A stretch of DNA of 5,947 nucleotides, taken from positions 1-5,947 of the forward strand of contig CALDNG010000356.1 in NCBI GenBank assembly GCA_937915285.1, read 5' to 3'. Position 1 is the stretch's first letter. Every line of letters begins with the position of its first letter. The translations under genes were made by a program, and so were the position numbers. The DNA is from an uncultured Desulfomonile sp. (GTDB lineage: Bacteria; Desulfobacterota; Desulfomonilia; Desulfomonilales; Desulfomonilaceae). The notes under the pieces are model-generated. The model had not been told where the DNA came from, searched no databases, and saw nothing but the letters and a program-made list of their open reading frames with translations. Of the stretch, positions 1 to 5,947 are shown in pieces.

Positions 1-17
1 AAAAGCCAATGCGCTTG

Positions 18-32
18 ATTTGAATTTCAAAT
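18..32. promoter_or_regulatory. 15-bp palindrome upstream of the heme-sensor kinase; possible operator
   Basis: ATTTGAA and TTCAAAT form a perfect 7-bp inverted repeat around a single central T. It ends directly before the G-rich ribosome binding site of the kinase gene at 49. The near-zero spacing suits a dimeric DNA-binding protein better than an RNA hairpin, though a 6-bp stem with a 3-base loop is possible. The position, covering the start-proximal region, would allow repression. AT-rich palindromes of this size also arise by chance, and I do not recognise a known operator consensus, so the regulatory role is inference. Confidence 0.3.
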
Positions 33-38
33 AGGGGG
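33..38 (+). promoter_or_regulatory. Ribosome binding site for the TTG start at 49
   Basis: AGGGGG lies 10 bases ahead of the TTG at 49. It is the only purine-rich, anti-SD-like stretch upstream of the kinase. The later in-frame ATG at 91 is preceded by A-rich sequence with no GG core. An in-frame TGA at 43-45 rules out any start further upstream. The site therefore favours the TTG start, although the spacing is slightly long and the motif is not a perfect Shine-Dalgarno. Confidence 0.45.
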
Positions 39-48
39 CAATTGACGT

Positions 49-3000
49 TTGGTAATTCGTAATATCGGTGTTGTATATCCAATAAAAAGAATGACCTACA
101 CCACGTTCGTAATAATAGGCGTACTGTGGTCACTGGTAATGGTTTTCCTTTATTTGAACTCATTGCGGGAACACTATCTCGACGCATTGGCTGTCGCCAA
201 ATTGGCGGCTATTGAGAGTTTCCGGAAAGACCTCGTCTATCGTAAATGGGCCTCCCTCCACGGGGGAGTCTATGTTCCATTGTCGGACCGTGCCCACCCC
301 AATCCTCACCTTGTGGACGTCCCAAATCGCGACCTGAACACAGACAACGGTCTTAAATTGACGCTTATCAATCCATCCTATATGACGCGCCAGGTTCATG
401 AACTTGGGGAGCAGGAGTATGGACTTCAGGGTCACATTACAAGCCTTGATCCGATTCGTCCTGAGAACAGTCCTGACCCTTGGGAGCGCGACACACTTCA
501 CAAATTCAAGGATGGTCTGAAAGAACACTGGGCCATTTCTGACATTGATGGTCAGAAATATTTCAGATACATGGCGCCTTTGATGGTGGAAGAATCCTGT
601 ATGAAATGTCATTCCATTCAGGGACACCGGATCGGTGATTTGAGGGGCGGGATCAGTGTTTCACTTCCGTGGGACAAGTTCGCGGACACATTTGCAGGGC
701 ATTCTGACACCAACGCCCTGACCTATGGCTGCATTTGGTTCCTTGGAATGCTTGGGCTGGGAATCAGCCACTGGGTCATTTCCGGCCAGGTTTCCGATCA
801 GCAGTCTATTCTCGAAGACCTAAGGAAAAGCCAGCAGAAATTCGAGCTTGTTTCGGGGGCAATCCAGGACGTGTTCTGGCTGTTCGACCTCAGGACCCGA
901 AAAATCGAGTTCATCAGTAAGGCGTATGAGACCATATGGGGTCAAAAACCGGATGCGATTTACAAAAATCCCGGTGAATTCTACTCGATCGTGCATCCTG
1001 ACGACCTGGAACTTTTTAAGAAGACCATGTCTGAGTCGCAGGCCAAAGGAACAGAATTCTGTATTGAATTTCGGACCCTTCGGCCCGACGGATCGATTCG
1101 CTGGGTTCTCAACCGGGGTTATCCCATCCAGGGTCTGGACGGAAAACTCGAATATGTGTGCGGGACTTGCTCCGACATTACCGCTAGGAAACTGGTTGAG
1201 GACGAACTTCGGCGCTTCAAAACGATGTCCGATGGTTCGGTTTCAGGCCAAGGCATAGCGGATCTTGATGGAAAACTTTATTATGTTAACGAAGCGCTGG
1301 CCCGAATGCATGGCTACGAGGTCGGAGAGTGCCTCGGGGCTCAGATAAACATATTTCATACGGAGGAGCAGATTAAATCCATAGATTCCATCAGGGAGAT
1401 TTTGATCGAGAAAGGCAGGATGGAACTGACCGAAACGTGGCAGATGCGAAAAGACGGGACCGTCTTTCCCAGCCTGTTGAATGGCTCAATAATAAACGAT
1501 GATCATGGTGTCCCTGCATATATAGCCGTCACGGTAATTGATATCACAGAACTTGACAGGGCCCGCCAATCCCTAATGGATAGTGAAACACTTTTCAGAA
1601 CGGTTTTTCGGACAAGTCCCGATTCGATCTCGATTCGCCGCGTGGATAATGGAACATATGTTGACGTAAACGATAGTTTTCTTAAGTCAACCGGTTACAG
1701 CCGGCAAGAGGTCCTGGGGAAGACATCCATTGAGCTAGGGCTTTGGGCCGAACCTGAGAAACGCCACGAATACATCGACCGCCTCAAAAAGGACGCTCAA
1801 TTGACGAATTATGAAATACATTTCATGACGAAGGACGGTCGGTCAATTGCCGGATTATTGTCATCAGCGATTTTTGAGCTTCATGGAGTTCCGCACGCTC
1901 TCACGGTTGTCCGTGACATCGATGATCTGAAAAAGAATCAGGCTGAGTACGCCAGGCTTGCTACTGCCGTTGATCAGGCTGCAGAAAGGGTCCTGATCAC
2001 GGATGTGGAAGGCAGGATAGTCTATGTCAATCCCGCATTTGAGGTTTCCACCGGCTACTCCAGGGAAGAGGCGATAGGACAACATCCTTCCATCCTGAAT
2101 AGCGGTCAACATGATCAGGCATTTTACGATGAGATGTGGAAAACGGTCTCAACCGGAAATGTATGGACGGGCCATATTATCAACAGAAAAAAGGACGGTT
2201 CCCTGATTCATGAACGAGCCGCTATTTCGCCAGTGAGGGACGCAACTGGCCAAATAGTGAATTACGTCCAGATGGCTACCGATATCACGGTTGAGGAAAA
2301 TCTTCGAAACCAGTTGTCGCAATCGCAGAAGATGGAGGCCATAGGGGCCCTGGCTGGAGGGATAGCTCACGATTTCAATAACATAATACAGGCCATAACG
2401 GGATACACCGAGCTGGTCATGGATGATCTGCCCGTTGATAGCCGGGCTTACACAAATCTTTCCAAGGTTAGGGACGCGGCGGGACGGTCAAAGGAAATGG
2501 TCAAGCAGATACTCACCTTCAGCAGGCGTTCGGAACCCAATATAACTACTCTGGAGATGAGCCCTCTGGTCAAGGAAGGTCTCAAATTCCTCAAAGCCGC
2601 CATACCTCCAACCATTGAGATTGATGGGGTGATAGGTGTGAATCCCGGGATGATTATCGGCGATCCGACCCAGATCCATCAAGTGCTTATGAATCTGTGT
2701 GTGAACGCCGCCCAATCCATGCCATTGAAAAAGGGAACTGTATTCGTAAAACTCGATCAGGTAGTCCTTGACGCCGCTTTCACCAATAATCATACTCATC
2801 TGGCGCCCGGCAAGCACGTCAGGTTAAGGGTATCCGACAATGGCTCCGGAATCTCCCCTGAAATACTGGACAAGATATTCGACCCGTATTTTACCACGAA
2901 GGAAAAAGGTGAGGGTACCGGTATGGGCTTGTCTGTTGTTCACGCAATAGTGGAAAGTTGCAGGGGCGCCATTACGGTTGATAGTAGGTTAGGGATTGGA

Positions 3001-3459
3001 ACTGAATTTACTGTATATTTCCCTGTGGTAGAGGAAAGTGACACAGGTTTGGTTGAAATCGACAAAACCCCTTCGATCCCAAGAGGGACTGAACGGGTCC
3101 TTGTTGTCGATGACGAGATCGTCCTTGTTGACATGTATGAGAGGCAACTTCGGCGGCTCGGATACACCGTGATCAAATCAACCAGTCCGGTAGAAGCCGT
3201 TAAAATGGTTCTGGAAAACCCGCAGCAGTTCGATGTCATTATCACCGACTTGATGATGCCGGAAATGTCAGGGCTTGAGCTTGTTGAGAAACTATCGTTT
3301 TTGCGACCTGCTATCCCCATAATTATATGCTCCGGATGGAACGAAAGGTTGACGGAGGATCAGATTGAGACGGGAGGGATTCGAACGGTGGTGTCAAAAC
3401 CGGCGATGAAAAATGAACTGGCCGCCGCTATTAGGGAAGTCATGGATGGCTCCCTCTGA
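49..3459 (+). CDS. Membrane-bound hybrid sensor histidine kinase with periplasmic Tll0287-like (DUF3365) c-heme domain and four PAS domains
   Basis: This 1136-residue protein is a two-component sensor that would autophosphorylate and pass phosphate to its own receiver. One TM helix (about 18-36) and another (about 224-245) flank a periplasmic domain of the Tll0287-like/DUF3365 type. Its marks are YRKWASLHGGVYVP at 64-77, PNPHL at 84-88 and a CxxCH heme c motif (C184, C187, H188). Four PAS domains follow at about 265-376, 388-500, 512-625 and 636-748. The last carries the SGQHDQAFYDEMW and VWTG pattern resembling the NifL flavin-binding PAS. HisKA has phosphoacceptor H774 in GGIAHDFNN. The HATPase has N-box N882/N886, G1 at 930-934, IFDPYFTTK, and G2 at 954-960. 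The receiver (about 1015-1132) is intact: D1021/D1022, D1067, S1095, K1117. The TTG start is preferred because it has the better ribosome binding site and adds R4, K13 and R14 on the cytoplasmic side of the first TM; ATG at 91 (residue 15) is the alternative. Domain calls are strong; ligand and output are unknown. Confidence 0.95.
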   Translation: MVIRNIGVVYPIKRMTYTTFVIIGVLWSLVMVFLYLNSLREHYLDALAVAKLAAIESFRKDLVYRKWASLHGGVYVPLSDRAHPNPHLVDVPNRDLNTDNGLKLTLINPSYMTRQVHELGEQEYGLQGHITSLDPIRPENSPDPWERDTLHKFKDGLKEHWAISDIDGQKYFRYMAPLMVEESCMKCHSIQGHRIGDLRGGISVSLPWDKFADTFAGHSDTNALTYGCIWFLGMLGLGISHWVISGQVSDQQSILEDLRKSQQKFELVSGAIQDVFWLFDLRTRKIEFISKAYETIWGQKPDAIYKNPGEFYSIVHPDDLELFKKTMSESQAKGTEFCIEFRTLRPDGSIRWVLNRGYPIQGLDGKLEYVCGTCSDITARKLVEDELRRFKTMSDGSVSGQGIADLDGKLYYVNEALARMHGYEVGECLGAQINIFHTEEQIKSIDSIREILIEKGRMELTETWQMRKDGTVFPSLLNGSIINDDHGVPAYIAVTVIDITELDRARQSLMDSETLFRTVFRTSPDSISIRRVDNGTYVDVNDSFLKSTGYSRQEVLGKTSIELGLWAEPEKRHEYIDRLKKDAQLTNYEIHFMTKDGRSIAGLLSSAIFELHGVPHALTVVRDIDDLKKNQAEYARLATAVDQAAERVLITDVEGRIVYVNPAFEVSTGYSREEAIGQHPSILNSGQHDQAFYDEMWKTVSTGNVWTGHIINRKKDGSLIHERAAISPVRDATGQIVNYVQMATDITVEENLRNQLSQSQKMEAIGALAGGIAHDFNNIIQAITGYTELVMDDLPVDSRAYTNLSKVRDAAGRSKEMVKQILTFSRRSEPNITTLEMSPLVKEGLKFLKAAIPPTIEIDGVIGVNPGMIIGDPTQIHQVLMNLCVNAAQSMPLKKGTVFVKLDQVVLDAAFTNNHTHLAPGKHVRLRVSDNGSGISPEILDKIFDPYFTTKEKGEGTGMGLSVVHAIVESCRGAITVDSRLGIGTEFTVYFPVVEESDTGLVEIDKTPSIPRGTERVLVVDDEIVLVDMYERQLRRLGYTVIKSTSPVEAVKMVLENPQQFDVIITDLMMPEMSGLELVEKLSFLRPAIPIIICSGWNERLTEDQIETGGIRTVVSKPAMKNELAAAIREVMDGSL

Positions 3460-3482
3460 ATCAAATTGTTTCCATGATTTTT
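3437..3482 (+). terminator. Possible weak terminator across the end of the kinase gene
   Basis: AAGTCATGGA (3437-3446) can pair with TCCATGATTT (3471-3480), giving ten pairs including one G-U, and the 3' arm runs into five T's at 3478-3482. The loop is large (24 bases) and holds the stop codon at 3457-3459. The stem is AT-rich, so any intrinsic termination would be partial and readthrough into the gene at 3588 is plausible. Confidence 0.25.
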
Positions 3483-3554
3483 AAAGTAGAATAGTCTTGA
3501 TGCGCAGTTCGGTAATGACATTCGACAGGGAATATGACAGCCTGACAAAAAACC

Positions 3555-3568
3555 TTAAGTAGTCTTAA
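3555..3568. repeat. Small inverted repeat ahead of the zinc/winged-helix gene
   Basis: TTAAG and CTTAA form a 5-bp inverted repeat around four bases (TAGT), eight bases before the Shine-Dalgarno of the gene at 3588. It could be a short operator or chance in AT-rich DNA. The surrounding 128-base gap also holds four GACA copies between 3517 and 3547. I found no convincing -35/-10 pair with normal spacing in this gap. Confidence 0.15.
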
Positions 3569-3575
3569 TAATTCA

Positions 3576-3580
3576 AGGAG
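3576..3580 (+). promoter_or_regulatory. Shine-Dalgarno for the small gene at 3588
   Basis: AGGAG sits seven bases before the ATG at 3588, a near-ideal site. It fixes the start of the small protein and supports the gene being real and translated in its own right, rather than by coupling to the kinase 128 bases upstream. Confidence 0.7.
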
Positions 3581-3587
3581 TTATAAG

Positions 3588-3950
3588 ATGATATGTCAAA
3601 AGTGCGGAGTTGATGTAGCCGAGGGCCGGGAATATGAGCATCTCGGAAAAATACTCTGTGAGGACTGTTACATGGACACTCTCTCTCCTACCAGAACATG
3701 TGATCCATGGGCTGTTCATTCGGCCAAGTCCTGTTCCAGGCTGGAAAATAATTCAGGCGCACAGGTTAATAAAACGCAGGAGGCGATACTGAAAATACTC
3801 GGGGAGACCGGCGGAATCGAAACCAGGGCTTTGATTGAGAGACTGCAAGTCTCTGAGTCTGAGTTCCAGCGTGAATTTGCCGCTCTAAGGCACATGGAAC
3901 TGGCAAGGGCTGAAATGAGGGATGGCAGGAAACTGCTTAGGCTATGGTGA
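3588..3950 (+). CDS. Small protein with N-terminal CxxC/CxxC zinc-finger-like motif and C-terminal probable winged helix
   Basis: This 120-residue soluble protein has no signal peptide or TM segment. The N-terminus has two cysteine pairs, C3/C6 and C24/C27, separated by 17 residues, with the second in LCEDCYMD. That is the layout of a treble-clef or LIM-like zinc site. A CDPWAVHSAK segment (38-47) follows and adds a fifth cysteine. I recall similar small proteins with this CDPWAV segment from Desulfobacterota genomes, mostly unnamed; this is memory, not a search. After a polar linker (about 48-60), residues 62-119 read as helix, helix, helix and basic beta wing (RDGRKLLRLW), the pattern of a winged-helix DNA-binding domain. 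A transcription regulator is therefore plausible, with zinc or thiol state possibly sensed, but no function is established. It lies 128 bases after the heme-sensor kinase on the same strand, with its own strong ribosome binding site, so cotranscription is possible but unproven. Confidence 0.85.
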   Translation: MICQKCGVDVAEGREYEHLGKILCEDCYMDTLSPTRTCDPWAVHSAKSCSRLENNSGAQVNKTQEAILKILGETGGIETRALIERLQVSESEFQREFAALRHMELARAEMRDGRKLLRLW

Positions 3951-3991
3951 CGAAGATTCTCCTGAAAACAGCAATCACGATCAGGCGAAAG

Positions 3992-5947
3992 TCAATCTAA
4001 CAGAGCTAAACGGACCGCTTCGATAATTTTGTCATTTCCACAAGGCTTGCGGATAAATCTCCTCACATAGGGGGCAACTTCCCGGAAAATGTCATCTTCC
4101 GGACCCGAACTACTTACTACAACAAGCCTGAGCGCCGGGTTAATTTTCACCATCTCTTTCATATAATCTTTTCCTGCCACTCCAGTCATCATTGGATCTA
4201 GCAGGACGAGGGAAATCCCGTACGGGTTTTGCCTGAAAATCTCAACCGCCTGACTCATGGTATTGACAATAACAGCCTTGTAACCGGCTGATTGAAGGAT
4301 TGTTTGTTCCAGTTCAGCCACCAAGGAGTTGTTCTCCACTATCATGATAGTGTGGACGACAGCATCCTGGACAACTCCGCTCCCAGAGTCTGCAGCAGCC
4401 TGCGCCGTGTCCAGGGCCGGGAAATAGACAGTGAAACGACTACCTTTGCCCAATTCGCTTGAGCATTTTACTAACCCGCCTTGCTGCTGTGCGATTCCCT
4501 TGACCACAGACAGGCCCAGCCCGGTGCCCCGAGCTGATCCCCTTGGTTTTGTACTGTAAAAGGGATCGAATATTCTCTCAATAGTTTGTTTATCCATGCC
4601 GGCCCCGGTGTCAGTCACCGTCAGGGTAACGTAGTCCCCTGGACTTAAATCGGGATCGTTAGCGAAGTCTTGCTCATTTAGCAATACCCGTTCAGTGGAT
4701 ATCTTTAAAACACCACCATTCAGCATGGCCTCTGACGCATTGGAGGCAAGGTTGATCAGCATCTGGTCAATCTGGTTCCGGTCCGCCCTGACTGTCGAAG
4801 GAAGCTCAGTTAAAGACAGTTCCAGTTTTACATTTGGAGGCAGGTTGCTTGAAATGAGGCTCGCCATCCTTCTGATTTGATCATTCAAATCAATGGGCCT
4901 TGGCGTCGCCTGTGAGCGACGTCCAAATGCGAGGAGCTTTTTCACAAGTTCAGCGCCTTCCCTTGATGTCGTGAGAATGTTGTTTAGAATGGCCGGCTGT
5001 TTGGTGGCGTCATCGACTCCAGACATCAGAATTTCACTGTACCCGGTTATTATCTGCAACATGTTGTTAAAATCATGCGCAATTCCCCCCACCAGTGTGT
5101 CCAGCGCCTGCATTTTCTGGGATTGGAAGAGTTGCGCTTGAAGCTCCTTTTTTTCCTGTTCGTCTCGCAGACGGTCAGTGATGTCGTGGATGATCGAACT
5201 CAGGAGAGTTTTTCCCTCAAGTTCAATTGGGGTAGAATATAACTCCACCGTTCTTGTTTCCCCAGTAGCCAGTAGATGCGGGAATATGAAGTGGTTCTGC
5301 TCACCACTTAGTATCAGGGAAATGGCCCTCTCTATTTCCGCTCTGGGGAGAGTATTTACTTGCGAAATGTTCATCTTGCGCAGGGTCTCGCGATCATATC
5401 CGTAGAACCTCGATGCCGCGTCATTAATGTCCACTATCGATCCTGTTTTTGGATCCAACAGCAGCATTACGGCATCATTTTTCTCGAACATGAGACGGAA
5501 TCGTTCTTCACTCTGCTGGAGTCTCTGCTCTGCTCGTTTGGAATCGGAGATGTCCATCACATGAGATATGAAATACAGTGGATTGCCCAGGTGGTCCCGG
5601 GCCAGAGAGCTTGAAACCTTGGTGTAAACAATCTTGCCATGCTTGCTGATGAAGCGTTTTTCGAACTCGAAAACCTCGTTTTTCCCCATTAATGCCTCAT
5701 TAATGAAGCGAGGACTCACATCCAAATCATCTGGATGGGCTTTTTCATTAACTGAAGATCCCTCGAGGTCGGCCTTTGTGCAATCCAGCATTTCGCAAAG
5801 TTTGTTGTTTACCCGCAAAAGCCTGCCGCCAAGATCCACCAGGCACACTCCAATATTTGCGTTCTCAAAGGCAAGCCGGAATTTCTGGTCCATTTCTGAA
5901 CGCTCGGCCTCAAGCCGATGACGCTCTGTCCGGTCCACACCCCAATA
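3992..5947 (-). CDS. Hybrid PAS-sensor histidine kinase with altered C-terminal receiver, incomplete at its N-terminus
   Basis: A frame of at least 651 codons runs convergently toward the small gene. Numbering below counts the GTG at 5938 as residue 1. The frame stays open past that GTG to the window edge (Tyr-Trp-Gly before it). YWGVDRTERHRLEAE looks like the end of a PAS/PAC domain, so the true start probably lies outside. Visible domains: PAS at about 17-133 and 144-256, each closing with the usual DI(S/T)D segment; HisKA with phosphoacceptor H288 in GGIAHDFNN; HATPase with N396/N400, DTGAG (443-447), IFDPFYSTK and GTGLGLS (471-477). The receiver at about 530-645 keeps phosphoacceptor D581 and K631, but its acidic pair reads E535-N536, and the usual MMPG turn is MMTG. 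No TM segment is visible in this part, so it may be cytosolic, though the missing N-terminus could change that. Its core resembles that of the kinase at 49, but the two differ in sensing domains. Signal and partner are unknown. Confidence 0.93.
   Translation of the reverse strand, partial: YWGVDRTERHRLEAERSEMDQKFRLAFENANIGVCLVDLGGRLLRVNNKLCEMLDCTKADLEGSSVNEKAHPDDLDVSPRFINEALMGKNEVFEFEKRFISKHGKIVYTKVSSSLARDHLGNPLYFISHVMDISDSKRAEQRLQQSEERFRLMFEKNDAVMLLLDPKTGSIVDINDAASRFYGYDRETLRKMNISQVNTLPRAEIERAISLILSGEQNHFIFPHLLATGETRTVELYSTPIELEGKTLLSSIIHDITDRLRDEQEKKELQAQLFQSQKMQALDTLVGGIAHDFNNMLQIITGYSEILMSGVDDATKQPAILNNILTTSREGAELVKKLLAFGRRSQATPRPIDLNDQIRRMASLISSNLPPNVKLELSLTELPSTVRADRNQIDQMLINLASNASEAMLNGGVLKISTERVLLNEQDFANDPDLSPGDYVTLTVTDTGAGMDKQTIERIFDPFYSTKPRGSARGTGLGLSVVKGIAQQQGGLVKCSSELGKGSRFTVYFPALDTAQAAADSGSGVVQDAVVHTIMIVENNSLVAELEQTILQSAGYKAVIVNTMSQAVEIFRQNPYGISLVLLDPMMTGVAGKDYMKEMVKINPALRLVVVSSSGPEDDIFREVAPYVRRFIRKPCGNDKIIEAVRLALLD

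Noticed and set aside
2..34. Possible tail of an upstream gene: frame 2 is open from the edge to TAG at 32-34 (reading KANALDLNFK).
   Set aside because: Eleven codons are too few to tell coding from chance. If real, the kinase would follow only 14 bases later as part of an operon and the palindrome at 18-32 would be coding.
848..1258. Overlapping 136-codon + strand frame within the first kinase.
   Set aside because: It overlaps the first PAS domain in another frame, has an arginine- and serine-rich composition typical of out-of-frame translation, and no family resemblance.
2940..3320. Antisense open frame of 126 codons inside the first kinase, and similar long frames opposite both kinases.
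   Set aside because: They lie wholly within well-supported kinase domains, show no recognisable domain and look like shadows of the coding strand.
3492..3566. TAGTCTT present at 3492-3498 and again at 3560-3566.
   Set aside because: A seven-base direct repeat 68 bases apart is within chance expectation and has no supporting context.
3542..3572. CTGACA and AATAAT as a sigma-70 promoter for the small gene.
   Set aside because: The spacer is 19 bases and the transcript would begin at or inside the Shine-Dalgarno, which does not fit use of the AGGAG at 3576-3580.
3961..3985. CCTGA and TCAGG in the 41-base gap between the convergent genes, as a possible bidirectional terminator.
   Set aside because: Only five pairs with a 15-base loop and no T run on either strand.

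Overview
This window carries a signalling locus from what is most likely a Gram-negative anaerobe or microaerophile of the Desulfobacterota (former Deltaproteobacteria). The taxonomic guess is inference. It rests on roughly balanced base composition, the style of multi-PAS hybrid kinases with a GGIAHDFNN H-box, a periplasmic c-type heme sensor module, and a small CxxC protein with a CDPWAV segment of a kind I recall from sulfate reducers and relatives.

Layout: positions 1-48 are a short leader with a 15-bp palindrome and a G-rich ribosome binding site. Positions 49-3459 (+) encode a 1136-residue membrane-bound hybrid histidine kinase: TM, Tll0287-like/DUF3365 periplasmic domain with CxxCH, TM, four PAS domains, HisKA, HATPase, receiver. 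Positions 3460-3587 are intergenic, with a possible weak terminator across the kinase stop codon, some small repeats, and a good ribosome binding site. Positions 3588-3950 (+) encode a 120-residue protein with an N-terminal four-cysteine zinc-binding motif and a C-terminal probable winged helix. After a 41-base gap, a second hybrid kinase runs convergently from the right edge to 3992 (-): PAS, PAS, HisKA, HATPase, receiver. It is incomplete at its N-terminus, because the reading frame stays open to the window edge and what lies there looks like the tail of another PAS domain.

How they may work together: the first kinase would read a periplasmic redox, ligand or heme signal and further cytoplasmic cues through its PAS array, then pass phosphate from H774 to D1067 of its own receiver. 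Neither kinase has a DNA-binding response regulator in the window, so the onward phosphotransfer partner is unknown. The small zinc/winged-helix protein is the only candidate transcription-level output here, but nothing in the sequence shows that it is linked to the phosphorelay. The second kinase keeps a complete kinase core, but its receiver has lost one of the paired acidic metal-binding residues. I see no mobile elements, CRISPR arrays, tRNA or rRNA genes. No wholly new system is evident; the most unusual items are the small two-domain protein and the altered receiver.
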